Assembly (NCBI GenBank): GCA_028277345.1
Contig: JANQGM010000020.1
Location: 62,001 to 126,000 of the forward strand
Direction: 5' to 3'
Length of the DNA: 64,000 bases
DNA from: Candidatus Bipolaricaulota bacterium
GTDB taxonomy: Bacteria > Bipolaricaulota > Bipolaricaulia > UBA7950 > UBA9294
Every line of letters begins with the position of its first letter. Position 1 is the stretch's first letter. Below are positions 37,051 through 45,903 of this stretch, one piece after another. A program made the translations under genes and the position numbers. A model generated the notes under the pieces. It was not told where the DNA came from and did not search any database. It saw only the letters and a list, made by a program, of their open reading frames with translations.

Positions 37051-37932
37051 ATGAAGACCATTCCCTACTTCCCGGGCTGCAGCCTGAAGGATACAGCGAC
37101 ACCGTTCGAAACCTCGGCCCAGTTCGTCATGGAGAAGCTCGGACTTGCCCTCGCCGAATTGGATCGTTGGAATTGCTGCGGCACGGTGTCGTCGCTCACG
37201 TCGGACGATCTCATGCACCATCTCGCGGCAGTCCGAAACTTCGTTCGCGTTCAAGATCTCGGCGAAACCGAGTTGGTCGCCCTGTGCGCCATGTGCTACA
37301 ACACGCTTGCGCGGACCGCGCAGCGGGTCAACGGCGATGACGCCGATCGCGACAAGATCAACCAATTCATGGATCGTGAATCCGATTACGTCGGGGACGT
37401 CAAGATCGTGCACCTCCTCCAGGTGCTTCGGGATCGAATCGGCTGGGAGACCTTGGCCGAGCACAGCACCGTCAATTTGAACGGCCTCAATGTCGCCTGC
37501 TATTACGGCTGCACACTGGTTCGTCCCAAGAGCGTCGGCATCGACGACGCGGAGAATCCGACCTTGATGGACGATGCATTGGAGGCCGTCGGCGCCACGC
37601 CTCGCGCCTTCCCCTTTGCCACCGAGTGCTGCGGCACCTACCAAGTTGTCGATCGCCGAGACTTATCCATTGAGCATTCGTTCCGGATCCTGCAATCGGC
37701 AGCGCGAACGGGCGCGGACGTCATTGCCACCGCATGCCCTCTCTGCCAGCACAACCTGCAGGAAGCTCAGCGCGAGCTTTCCGGCATGGAAAACATCCGA
37801 GATCTTGAGATCGTGTACTTCACGGAGCTGCTCGGCGCAGCCCTGGGCATGGATCCCACAGCATTGCCGGAACGAATCACTCAATCGCTTCAAACGACCG
37901 CCGCGGCGCAAGCCGACCAGGGAGGCAATTAG
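37051..37932 (+). CDS. hdrB: Heterodisulfide reductase subunit B (two CCG domains)
   Basis: A 293-residue protein with both cysteine-rich CCG repeats intact: FPGCSLKD / WNCCGT / CAMCYN in the first half, and YYGCTLV / ECCGTY / CPLCQHN in the second. In methanogens these bind the non-cubane clusters that reduce CoM-S-S-CoB. Bacteria are not expected to make that heterodisulfide, so the acceptor here must differ. The next two genes encode a fumarate reductase of the thiol-linked (Tfr) type. Confidence 0.92.
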   Translation: MKTIPYFPGCSLKDTATPFETSAQFVMEKLGLALAELDRWNCCGTVSSLTSDDLMHHLAAVRNFVRVQDLGETELVALCAMCYNTLARTAQRVNGDDADRDKINQFMDRESDYVGDVKIVHLLQVLRDRIGWETLAEHSTVNLNGLNVACYYGCTLVRPKSVGIDDAENPTLMDDALEAVGATPRAFPFATECCGTYQVVDRRDLSIEHSFRILQSAARTGADVIATACPLCQHNLQEAQRELSGMENIRDLEIVYFTELLGAALGMDPTALPERITQSLQTTAAAQADQGGN

Positions 37933-37933
37933 C

Positions 37934-38629
37934 ATGACCGAAGAGAAGCTGACACAGATATTCGTCATGGGCAAGGCGTACGATGTGCCGGCCGGTATCA
38001 CGATTATGGATGCCATGGAGTACGCCGGCTATCGCTTCGTGCGCGGAGCGGGGTGCCGTTCCGGGTTCTGCGGCGCCTGTGGTACCGTGTACCGCAAGGA
38101 CGGCGACTACCGCCTCGAATTCGCACTGGCGTGCCAGGAGATGGTGGAAGAGGGCATGCACCTCACGCAGATCCCCTTCACACCCGCCCCGCGTTCGGAC
38201 TATCAGCTGAACGAACTCGACGCCGCCGAAAACGTGCTGTTGCAACACTACCCGGCGATCGCCCGTTGCGTCTCGTGCAATACGTGCACCAAGGCGTGTC
38301 CCCAAGACATTGAAGTCATGGACTATGTCCAAGCGGCGTTGCGCGGCGACCTCAAGCGGGTGGCCGAGCTGTCGTTCGACTGCATCCAATGCGGCTTGTG
38401 CGCCATGCGCTGTCCCGCCGACATCAAGCACTACCACCTCTCCCAGATGGCCAGGCGGCTGTACTCGGTGACGGAATCGCCCGAGCCCGCGCATCTGACC
38501 GCGCGAATGGCTGAGCTGGGCGATGGCGCCTACGATGCCGAACTCGATGAGATGATGTCCATGACCCTCGATCAACTAAAGCAACGCTACGCAGAGCGCG
38601 TCATTGAGAAGGAAGGGGAGGCACTGTGA
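37934..38629 (+). CDS. Fumarate reductase iron-sulfur subunit, TfrB-like without CCG domain
   Basis: The ATG at 37934 (GGAGG nine bases upstream, two bases after hdrB) gives 231 residues; the track start lies inside hdrB. The [2Fe-2S] motif is CRSGFCGACG with a later Cys, followed by two ferredoxin motifs, CVSCNTCTKACP and CIQCGLCAMRCP. This corresponds to the N-terminal half of methanogen TfrB, whose C-terminal half is an HdrB-like CCG domain. Here that part is absent and a complete HdrB is encoded next door. No membrane anchor (FrdC/D) gene is present, so quinol is unlikely as donor. Confidence 0.85.
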   Translation: MTEEKLTQIFVMGKAYDVPAGITIMDAMEYAGYRFVRGAGCRSGFCGACGTVYRKDGDYRLEFALACQEMVEEGMHLTQIPFTPAPRSDYQLNELDAAENVLLQHYPAIARCVSCNTCTKACPQDIEVMDYVQAALRGDLKRVAELSFDCIQCGLCAMRCPADIKHYHLSQMARRLYSVTESPEPAHLTARMAELGDGAYDAELDEMMSMTLDQLKQRYAERVIEKEGEAL

Positions 38630-40296
38630 GCCAGGCAACCGCGGGAGGACTGAAGGGCGGATATCCCGATTACATGCGGGAATCCATCGCCAAGGTCGAG
38701 GCAACGCGTGCGCAGCGCTTGAAGGACGGGTCTCCCAAGGCCATGACGGCCGACCAGCGCGAAGAGGTGCTTCAAGCGTGGCATCCCGATTACAAGGCAG
38801 ACAAGAAGCGGGCACTCAGTGTCGGCCCCTCCAAGGGCGAATTGATGCCGCACGAAGTGGCCGACCTGTTCGAGGCCTATCCGGTCATCGATCCGAAAGT
38901 CATTGACCTGTCATCGCCCGATATCGAGACCCAAGTCTTGATCCTCGGCGGCGGCGGAGCGGCGTCCGTCGCGGCGCTGTTCGCGCATGAAGAGGGCATT
39001 CCCGCCGAAGACATCCTCATGATCACGAAGCTCCGCCACGGCGACTGCAACTCGGTGATGGCCCAGGGAGGCATCCAGGCGGCCGATCGCGCGCCCGATT
39101 CTCCCGCCATTCACTATCTGGACGTGCTGGGCGGCGGACACTACACCAACAACCCGGACCTCGTGAAGGCGCTCGTCAACGACGGCCCGTTGATGATCGA
39201 TTGGCACGAGAAGCTGGGCGCACTCTACGACAAGGTGGACGGCGAGTACTTGGAAGCCCATGGCGGAGGAACCTCTCGGATGCGCATGCATTCGGCCAAG
39301 GACTACACGGGCATGGAACTGATGCGCGTCATTCGCGATGAAGTCCGCAATGTCGGCATCCCTGTGATCGAATTCGTCCCGGCCGTCGAGCTGCTTCTGG
39401 ATGAAGGTGGCCGCGCCGCCGGCGCCCTTCTCTACAACCTGGAGACCGAGGAATACATCGTCGTCAAGGCAAATGCCACCGTGCTCGCGACCGGCGGGTT
39501 CGGACGCCTCCATATTCAGGGCTTTCCGACCACCAATCATTACGGGGCCACCGCCGACGGCCTGATCATGGCCTATCGGGCCGGCGTCCGCGTCATCGAC
39601 ATGGATTCGGTCCAGTATCACCCCACCGGCGTCGCCTATCCGGCCGCCATCCTCGGGCAACTGGCCACCGAGAAGCTGCGCAATCAAGGCGCTGAGCCCG
39701 TCAATATCGAGGGCGAATCCTTCGTCTATCCGCTGGAACCCCGCGATGTCGAGGCCGCCGCCATCATTCGCGAGTGCTACGGTCACGAGAAGGGGATCAC
39801 GACACCGTCCGGTATTCGCGGCGTGTGGCTCGATACCCCGATGATCGACGCCATTCATGGTAAGGGAACCTTGAAGAGCCGACTGGCTGCCATGTGGATG
39901 ATGTGGAGCCGCCATGGCATCGACATCACCGTCGATCCGGCCCTCGTCTTCCCCACCCTGCACTATCAGAACGGGGGCGTCGAGATCGATGCCAACGGAT
40001 GTACGGCGGTTCCCGGACTGTTCGCCGGCGGAGAAGTCGCAGGCGGCGTCCATGGGAAGAACCGATTGATGGGCAACTCACTGCTCGATTACAACGTGTT
40101 CGGCCGGCGCGCGGGCATCGCCGCCGCCCACTGGGCGAAGGCAAACGCCGCCAAGGCGCCGACGCTCAAACACATTGATGCATTCACGGACGATCTCACC
40201 TCGGCAGGCATCGAACCCAGCCGCAAGGCGCCGATGATCCTGCCCAATTACCGTCGAGAAGAGGTTCTGGATCGACGGCTTGAGATCCTGACGTAG
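38626..40296 (+). CDS. Fumarate reductase flavoprotein subunit, TfrA-like
   Basis: A 556-residue FAD protein of the succinate dehydrogenase/fumarate reductase family. VLILGGGGAASVAALFA (residues ~106-122) is the dinucleotide fold, HGDCNSVMAQGGIQAA resembles the region near the FAD-linking His, QYHPTG (~334-339) the active-site His, and GLFAGGEVAGGVHGKNRLMGNSLLDYNVFGRR the C-terminal FAD/substrate site. About 100 extra N-terminal residues precede the flavin fold. The GTG start overlaps the TfrB-like gene by 4 bases. It probably works as a soluble fumarate reductase. Confidence 0.88.
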   Translation: MSQATAGGLKGGYPDYMRESIAKVEATRAQRLKDGSPKAMTADQREEVLQAWHPDYKADKKRALSVGPSKGELMPHEVADLFEAYPVIDPKVIDLSSPDIETQVLILGGGGAASVAALFAHEEGIPAEDILMITKLRHGDCNSVMAQGGIQAADRAPDSPAIHYLDVLGGGHYTNNPDLVKALVNDGPLMIDWHEKLGALYDKVDGEYLEAHGGGTSRMRMHSAKDYTGMELMRVIRDEVRNVGIPVIEFVPAVELLLDEGGRAAGALLYNLETEEYIVVKANATVLATGGFGRLHIQGFPTTNHYGATADGLIMAYRAGVRVIDMDSVQYHPTGVAYPAAILGQLATEKLRNQGAEPVNIEGESFVYPLEPRDVEAAAIIRECYGHEKGITTPSGIRGVWLDTPMIDAIHGKGTLKSRLAAMWMMWSRHGIDITVDPALVFPTLHYQNGGVEIDANGCTAVPGLFAGGEVAGGVHGKNRLMGNSLLDYNVFGRRAGIAAAHWAKANAAKAPTLKHIDAFTDDLTSAGIEPSRKAPMILPNYRREEVLDRRLEILT

Positions 40297-40304
40297 GAGG
40301 CGTG

Positions 40305-40598
40305 ATGGCAACCGTAGTCACGAAACGGTGGAAGACGAAACACGGGTACCTCTACATCCAGGAGGATGAGTGCAAGGGCTGCAACTTCTGCATCGAGTTC
40401 TGTCCCAAGAAGGTGTTGGAACGCTCCGAGCAGTTCAATGCCAAGGGCTACTACCCGCCCGTTGTCACGGATGCAGAGGGATGCGTCAACTGCACGTTCT
40501 GCGAACTCATCTGTCCAGATTTCGCCATCTGGAGCGAGAAGACAGAAGAGTCCGACGGCGCAGACGAATCCGAAACCAAGGACGTGAGCCATGGGTAA
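40305..40598 (+). CDS. korD: 2-oxoacid:ferredoxin oxidoreductase delta (ferredoxin) subunit
   Basis: A 97-residue ferredoxin-like subunit with CKGCNFCIEFCPKKVL (residues ~24-39) and CVNCTFCELICPDFA (~62-76), the usual KorD pair of [4Fe-4S] sites. The acidic C-terminal tail is family-typical. AGGAGG lies just upstream of the ATG; the GTG three bases earlier is less likely. It overlaps korA by 8 bases. Confidence 0.92.
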   Translation: MATVVTKRWKTKHGYLYIQEDECKGCNFCIEFCPKKVLERSEQFNAKGYYPPVVTDAEGCVNCTFCELICPDFAIWSEKTEESDGADESETKDVSHG

Positions 40599-41748
40599 AC
40601 GAATCCTCGAAGGCACCCACTTCATGAACGGCGACGAGGCCTGCGCAGAAGGCGCCGTGGCCGCTGGGTGCAACCTATTCGCCGGCTATCCGATCACACC
40701 TCAGTCCGAGATTGCCGAGCGGATCTCCGTTCGTCTTCCGCAAGTCGGCGGCGTCTTCATTCAGATGGAAGATGAAATCTCGTCCATGGCCGCCGTTCTT
40801 GGAGGCGCCTGGGCGGGCGAAAAGTCGATGACGGCGACATCCGGTCCCGGATTCTCGCTGATGATGGAAAACCTCGGCTTGGGACTGATGACCGAGACGC
40901 CCTGCGTACTCATCAACATTCAACGTGGCGGCCCGAGCACCGGACTTCCCACGCTCGTTGGGCAGGCGGACATGATGCAGGCGCGCTGGGGATCGCACGG
41001 CGACTACGGCATCATCGCACTGGCGCCGTCCTCTCCTCAGGAATCGTTCGAGCTGACCATCGAAGCCTTCAACCTCTCGGAGACCTATCGCTTGCCCGTG
41101 CTCGTCATGTCGGACGAAGTTGTCGGCCACATGTACGAACGCGTCGACATCGATCCGGACAAGATTCATACCGTGGAGCGCAAGAAGCCGAATCTGCCGC
41201 CGGGTGAATTCTTGCTGTACAAGGCGGACGAGAACCTCGTCCCCATGGGCATGCCGGCGTTTGGCGACGGCTACAAGGTGCACGTTACCGGTCTGACGCA
41301 CGACGAACGCGGCTATCCGATCATCAATGCCGAGACGCAGCAAGAAAACGTCGTTCGCATCAAGGACAAGATCTACAAGAACATCGACGACATCACTCAC
41401 ATCGAGGAAACGGCCATGGAGGATGCTGAGGTTGTTATCGTCACCTACGGCATCTCCGCTCGAACCTCATTGGGCGCGCTCAATCTGGCCCGCGACAAGG
41501 GCCTGAAGGTGGGCATGCTCAGGCTGGTCACGGTCTGGCCGTTCCCCGAATCCATCATCAAGGACCTCGCCAAGAACGTGGCTGGGTTTGTGGTGCCGGA
41601 GATCAACCTTGGACAGATCGTCCAGGAAGTCGAGCGCGCCGTGTGTGGCGAAGCGCATGTGAAGTCCGTCCCGCATCCGGGAGGGGAAATTCACGATCCG
41701 CGCGTCATTCTCAGCGCCATTGAGGAGGTCTTGGCTCATGCCAACTAA
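40591..41748 (+). CDS. korA: 2-oxoglutarate:ferredoxin oxidoreductase alpha subunit
   Basis: A 385-residue alpha subunit with AGYPITPQSEIAE (residues ~31-43) and MEDEISSMAAVLGGAWAG, the motifs of KorA-type proteins. The separate gamma, alpha, beta and delta subunits and the SucCD neighbours favour 2-oxoglutarate over pyruvate. In the reductive direction it carboxylates succinyl-CoA using reduced ferredoxin. Its C-terminal end overlaps korB by 11 bases. Confidence 0.92.
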   Translation: MGKRILEGTHFMNGDEACAEGAVAAGCNLFAGYPITPQSEIAERISVRLPQVGGVFIQMEDEISSMAAVLGGAWAGEKSMTATSGPGFSLMMENLGLGLMTETPCVLINIQRGGPSTGLPTLVGQADMMQARWGSHGDYGIIALAPSSPQESFELTIEAFNLSETYRLPVLVMSDEVVGHMYERVDIDPDKIHTVERKKPNLPPGEFLLYKADENLVPMGMPAFGDGYKVHVTGLTHDERGYPIINAETQQENVVRIKDKIYKNIDDITHIEETAMEDAEVVIVTYGISARTSLGALNLARDKGLKVGMLRLVTVWPFPESIIKDLAKNVAGFVVPEINLGQIVQEVERAVCGEAHVKSVPHPGGEIHDPRVILSAIEEVLAHAN

Positions 41749-42619
41749 ATCCAAAGCGTTGCCAACGCCCGAGGTTTTCGACGATGTACGGCATCCCATG
41801 GAGAAGTTCCTCCGCATGGATCGCCTGCCCCATATCTGGTGCTCCGGGTGTGGGCTCGGGACAACGCTGTCCTGTTTCACCTATGCGCTCGACGAACTGG
41901 AGCTTACGGACGCCGACGTCGGCGTCGTCTCCGGCATCGGGTGCACGGGCCGAGCCGCCGGCTATCTGAACCTCGACTCGTACCACACGACCCACGGTCG
42001 CGCCATTGCCTTTGCCACCGGTCTTGCCGTCGCGAAACCGGACAAGAAGGTCGTCGTAATCTCGGGGGATGGCGATCTGTTCGCCATTGGAGGCAATCAC
42101 TTCATCCATGCCGCTCGACGCAACGTCAACATGACCGTCCTTTGCGTCAATAACTTCAACTACGGGATGACGGGCGGTCAATTCGGGCCGACAACGCCGA
42201 TCGGACAACGCGGAACCACGGCCCCCTACGGCAACTTCGAAAACCCGTTCAACCTGCCCTACCTGGCCGCATCGAGCGGCGCCGTGTACGTGGCCCGATG
42301 GACGAGCCTCGACGCACGCCGCGTCAAAGAGGCGATGATCGAAGCCCTCCAACGTCCCGGCTTCTCGTTCGTCGAGATCGTATCGCCCTGTCCCACCAAC
42401 TACGGACGGCGGAACCGCATCGGCGACGGCCTGGACGAGTTGCGCTACTACCAGGAAAAGACGGTCATCAAGCACGGCTCCGATCCTAAGTACGCGGATT
42501 TGGGACCCGGCAAGGAAATCGCCGTCGGCTGTTTTGTCGACCAGCCTCGTCCGACGTATCTTGATCTCTACAACGAACTGGTCGTCGAGAAGAACAAGTT
42601 CGAAAAGCCGTCCGCCTAG
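41738..42619 (+). CDS. korB: 2-oxoglutarate:ferredoxin oxidoreductase beta subunit (TPP-binding)
   Basis: A 293-residue thiamine-diphosphate subunit starting at the ATG at 41738, with AGGAGGT upstream inside korA. CSGCGLGTTL (residues ~35-44) is the beta-subunit Cys motif, and SGDGDLFAIGGNHFIH...NNFNYGMTGGQ is the TPP/Mg motif. It completes KorABCD. Confidence 0.93.
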   Translation: MPTKSKALPTPEVFDDVRHPMEKFLRMDRLPHIWCSGCGLGTTLSCFTYALDELELTDADVGVVSGIGCTGRAAGYLNLDSYHTTHGRAIAFATGLAVAKPDKKVVVISGDGDLFAIGGNHFIHAARRNVNMTVLCVNNFNYGMTGGQFGPTTPIGQRGTTAPYGNFENPFNLPYLAASSGAVYVARWTSLDARRVKEAMIEALQRPGFSFVEIVSPCPTNYGRRNRIGDGLDELRYYQEKTVIKHGSDPKYADLGPGKEIAVGCFVDQPRPTYLDLYNELVVEKNKFEKPSA

Positions 42620-42632
42620 GACAAGGAGTCAC

Positions 42633-43499
42633 ATGAGTTCGATGATGATTGGTGCGGCGCTCGTCGCCGCCTTGAAACGCGCGGCCACCGTCCTTCCGGA
42701 CGATGTCGTCGTCGCGCTGAAGGCCGCCCGCCAGCGGGAGACGTCGGACATGGGCGCGGCCCAGCTCGACGCCATCCTGGAGAACGTCAACGTCGCCCGC
42801 GAAGGTGCCATCCCGATGTGCCAAGACACCGGCATTCAGACCTTCTTCGTGAAGGCGGGCGTAAACAGCCCCCATCTCAAGGAGTTGCGTTCGTGGATCG
42901 AAACCGCCGTCATCGACGCGACGGCAGCGATTCCCCTGCGTCCGAATACCGTCGACCCGTTCTCCGGAAAGAACCCGGGGGATAATTCGGGGCGCTTCAT
43001 GCCCTTCATCAACTGGGAACTCGTCGATGGAGATGATGTCGAGATCTCCGTTCTGCCCAAGGGTGGAGGCTCCGAGAACATGTCGACCCTCAAGATGCTG
43101 CCTCCCGGCGTTGGATTGAAGGGAATCAAGAAGGCGGTCGTCGAGCACATTGTCTCGTGCCAAGGCAAGCCATGCCCTCCCACCATTGTCGGCGTGGGCA
43201 TCGGCGGCGGCGCGGATATCGCCCTCAAATTGGGCAAGAAGGCCGTGCTACGCCCCATCGGTTCCCATCACGAAACGCCTGAAGCCGCTGCCATGGAGCA
43301 AGAGATGCTTGAGCTCGTCAATGCCACCGGCGTCGGTCCCATGGGCGTCGGCGGCGCCACCACATGCCTCGCCGTTCACATCGAGTACGCGCATCGTCAT
43401 CCGGCGTCGCTGCCGCTTGGCATTCTCGTGCAGTGTTGGGCCGACCGCCGGGCCAGCGTACGGCTGAAGGCCGACGGAACCGCGGAGGTGATCGCCTGA
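42633..43499 (+). CDS. Class I fumarase, alpha (N-terminal) subunit
   Basis: A 288-residue iron-sulfur hydratase subunit of the FumA/TtdA N-terminal type. The three [4Fe-4S] cysteines are plausible in MCQDTG (residues ~60-65), VSCQGKPCP (~173-181) and ATTCLAVH. AAGGAG precedes the ATG. Fumarase is favoured over L-tartrate dehydratase by the fumarate reductase and malic enzyme on either side. It overlaps the beta gene at TGATG. Confidence 0.9.
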   Translation: MSSMMIGAALVAALKRAATVLPDDVVVALKAARQRETSDMGAAQLDAILENVNVAREGAIPMCQDTGIQTFFVKAGVNSPHLKELRSWIETAVIDATAAIPLRPNTVDPFSGKNPGDNSGRFMPFINWELVDGDDVEISVLPKGGGSENMSTLKMLPPGVGLKGIKKAVVEHIVSCQGKPCPPTIVGVGIGGGADIALKLGKKAVLRPIGSHHETPEAAAMEQEMLELVNATGVGPMGVGGATTCLAVHIEYAHRHPASLPLGILVQCWADRRASVRLKADGTAEVIA

Positions 43500-44101
43500 T
43501 GCGACGCGACATTACACTTCCCGTCACTGAGTCCGACGCCCGCGAGTGGCGCGTCGGAGACATCCTTTTCTTGACAGGCACCATTTTCACGGCCCGCGAT
43601 GAAGCCCATCTCCTGATGATGGAGAAGCAGGAATCCGGCGAAGGCATTCCCTTCGATCCGTCGACCATGGCCCTGTTTCATTGCGGTCCCGTCGTCAGTC
43701 CGGAGGGTGACGGATGGAAGGTCATTGCCGCCGGTCCCACGACCTCCATCCGCATGGAGATCTTCGAGGACAAATACCTTGAGATGTTCCGCCCTCCCAT
43801 CATCATCGGGAAGGGTGGCATGGCGGATCGGACCCAGGCAGCTCTGGAATCGGTCGGCGCCGTGTACACGCACTATACGGGCGGAGCCGGAGCGTTAGCG
43901 GCCAAGCGCATCGAAGCCGTCGAAGGCGTGGAGTGGTTGGAGGAACTGGGCATGCCCGAGGCCGCCTGGTTCTTCAAGGTAGCTGATTTCGGTCCCTTGC
44001 TGGTCACCATGGATTCAGCCGGGGGCAATCTCTATAAGGATCTCGAACCCACGATCGCGGAGAACGTGAAGTCTGTGCTGGCGCGCATTGACGCCGGCTA
44101 G
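43499..44101 (+). CDS. Class I fumarase, beta (C-terminal) subunit
   Basis: A 200-residue swivelling-domain subunit (FumA C-terminal/TtdB type). TIFTARDEAH (residues ~28-37), CGPVV (~61-65) and GKGGM are conserved landmarks of the family. The ATG shares its A with the alpha stop codon. With the alpha subunit it interconverts malate and fumarate using an exposed [4Fe-4S] cluster that is oxygen-sensitive, in keeping with an anaerobe. Confidence 0.9.
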   Translation: MRRDITLPVTESDAREWRVGDILFLTGTIFTARDEAHLLMMEKQESGEGIPFDPSTMALFHCGPVVSPEGDGWKVIAAGPTTSIRMEIFEDKYLEMFRPPIIIGKGGMADRTQAALESVGAVYTHYTGGAGALAAKRIEAVEGVEWLEELGMPEAAWFFKVADFGPLLVTMDSAGGNLYKDLEPTIAENVKSVLARIDAG

Positions 44102-44130
44102 ACACCGCCTCCCGTTCCAAAGGAGAACGC

Positions 44131-45501
44131 ATGGTATCGGACGAACATCTATCGGTAGAAGAACGGATTGCGCGCGCCAAGGTCCCGGGAAAGAAGGCCC
44201 CGGGGATGCACGCGTTCTATCGAGGCAAAGTGGAAACGACGCTGAAGTGCTCCATCAACAGCTTCGATGATTTCGGTATTTGGTACACGCCCGGTGTGGC
44301 CACGCCCTGTCGCGAGATTCATGCCGATCCCGCCAAGGCCTTCGAGTACACCAACAAAGCCAACGCCATCGCCGTTGTTTCGGACGGCTCGCGCGTGTTG
44401 GGATTGGGCAACATCGGCCCCATGGCCGGTCTGCCGGTGATGGAGGGCAAGTCGCTGCTGTTCAAGTATCTCGGCGGCGTTGGCGCCTTCCCCATCGTTC
44501 TCGATACCCAGGATCCGGATGAGATCATTCAAGCCGTCAAGTGGATGGCCCCCGGCTTCGGCGGCATCAACCTTGAGGACTTTGCCAATCCGAAGTGCTT
44601 CTACATTCTCGACCGGCTTCGAGAAGAGCTCGATATCCCGGTATGGCATGACGACCAGCAAGGAACCGCGTCCATCACCTTGGCTGGCGTGATCAACGCC
44701 GTGAAGCTTGTCGGCAAGGATCTGGACAAGGTGACCTACTCGGTCATCGGATCCGGCGCCGCCAATATCGCCTTCGTACGCATCCTGATCCGCGCCGGCG
44801 TACCCGCCGGGAACATCATCCTGGTCGATTCCAAGGGCATTCTCCATCCGGGACGAGAGGATCTGGAAGCCGACAAGGCGAACAACCCCTACAAATGGCA
44901 ATACGCCGTCGAGACCAATGCCGAGGGTCGAACCGGAGGCATGGCGGAAGCGATTGCCAACACGGACGTGCTCATCGCCGCCTCCAAACCCGGTCCGGAC
45001 ACGATCAAGAAGGAATGGCTGACCGCCATGAACAAGGATGCCATTGCATTCGTCATGGCCAATCCGATCCCCGAAATCTGGCCTTGGGAAGCCAAGGAAG
45101 CGGGCGTACGCGTCGTCGGAACCGGCCGATCCGATTTTGCCAACCAGATCAACAACTCGATCGGGTTCCCCGGCATCTTCCGCGGGACGCTCGACGTGTT
45201 CGCCAAGACCATCACGGATGAGATGGCCATTGCCGCCGCCTACTCGATCGCCAAGACCGCGGAAGCCAAGGGGCTTCACGAGGAATACATCGTTCCCACC
45301 ATGCTGGAGACCGATGTGTTCATCAACGAGGCCGTCGATGTGGGAATGAAGGCCATCGAGCAGGGCATTGCGCGTCGAATTCTGACGGAAGACCAGCTTC
45401 GCGCCGAAGCCGAAGCCAAGATCCTCCATGCCCAAGCGGAAACCAAAACCCTCATGGACGCCGGCATCATCGCCGCGGCGCCAGACATCAAGATCGACTG
45501 A
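44131..45501 (+). CDS. Malic enzyme (NAD(P)-dependent, decarboxylating)
   Basis: A 456-residue malic enzyme of the short bacterial type without a phosphotransacetylase domain. IWYTPGVA (residues ~50-57) carries the catalytic Tyr, VWHDDQQGTA (~171-180) the metal and substrate residues, and VIGSGAANIAF (~205-215) the NAD(P) fold. AAAGGAG precedes the ATG. It links pyruvate + CO2 with malate, so in the reductive direction it would feed fumarase and FrdAB. It is the last gene before the operon terminator. Confidence 0.92.
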   Translation: MVSDEHLSVEERIARAKVPGKKAPGMHAFYRGKVETTLKCSINSFDDFGIWYTPGVATPCREIHADPAKAFEYTNKANAIAVVSDGSRVLGLGNIGPMAGLPVMEGKSLLFKYLGGVGAFPIVLDTQDPDEIIQAVKWMAPGFGGINLEDFANPKCFYILDRLREELDIPVWHDDQQGTASITLAGVINAVKLVGKDLDKVTYSVIGSGAANIAFVRILIRAGVPAGNIILVDSKGILHPGREDLEADKANNPYKWQYAVETNAEGRTGGMAEAIANTDVLIAASKPGPDTIKKEWLTAMNKDAIAFVMANPIPEIWPWEAKEAGVRVVGTGRSDFANQINNSIGFPGIFRGTLDVFAKTITDEMAIAAAYSIAKTAEAKGLHEEYIVPTMLETDVFINEAVDVGMKAIEQGIARRILTEDQLRAEAEAKILHAQAETKTLMDAGIIAAAPDIKID

Positions 45502-45523
45502 ACACAGTCAGTCTCACACGGAA

Positions 45524-45558
45524 AAACGGCCCGGCAATTGCGCGGGCCGTTTTTCTTT
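45524..45558 (+). terminator. Bidirectional terminator ending the Kor/Hdr/Frd operon
   Basis: AAACGGCCCG-(9-base loop)-CGGGCCGTTT is a perfect 10-bp stem followed by TTTTTCTTT-like T-rich sequence on the plus strand, and preceded by GAAAAA, so it also serves the convergent ybjQ gene. It lies 22 bases after the malic enzyme stop. Confidence 0.92.
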
Positions 45559-45576
45559 GATTTCCTGTTACTCCGC

Positions 45577-45903
45577 CTAGTCCGTGTTTCCACGAACCCG
45601 CACAGCCGTACCGAAGGCAAGGATCTCGGCGGCGCCGGACATGGTCTGGGACGTCGTGAAACGCACACCGACGATGGCATTGGCGCCCAAGCTTTCGGCT
45701 TGCCGCATCATGCGCTCGATCGCTTGGTCTCTCGCTTGTCCCAGCATCACCGTATAGTCCTTGATCTCGCCGCCCACAATCGTTCGCAACCCCGCCATGA
45801 TGTCGCGGCCGATGTGCCGTGCCCGAATGGTGTTGCCTCGCACCAATCCCAAGGTCGCTTCAACCGGCTTGCCAGCGATCTCATTCGTCGTGACCAGAAT
45901 CAT
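45577..45903 (-). CDS. YbjQ/DUF74 family protein
   Basis: A 108-residue member of the YbjQ (UPF0145) family, starting MILVTTNEIAGKPV at the ATG at 45903 with an AGAGGAG site. IKDYTVMLGQARDQAIERM and GANAIVGVRF are family hallmarks. These small pentameric-type proteins are often called heavy-metal binding, but the function is not established. It is coupled to the membrane protein gene upstream. Confidence 0.9.
   Translation of the reverse strand: MILVTTNEIAGKPVEATLGLVRGNTIRARHIGRDIMAGLRTIVGGEIKDYTVMLGQARDQAIERMMRQAESLGANAIVGVRFTTSQTMSGAAEILAFGTAVRVRGNTD

Noticed and set aside
38911-40053. 380-residue antisense ORF over the fumarate reductase flavoprotein
   Set aside because: Shadow of a conserved gene with all FAD motifs on the plus strand.
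42633-44101. L-tartrate dehydratase (TtdAB) instead of fumarase
   Set aside because: Same family by sequence, but the fumarate reductase and malic enzyme neighbours fit fumarase better.
44149-45435. 428-residue antisense ORF over malic enzyme
   Set aside because: GC-rich shadow frame; the malic enzyme motifs are unambiguous.
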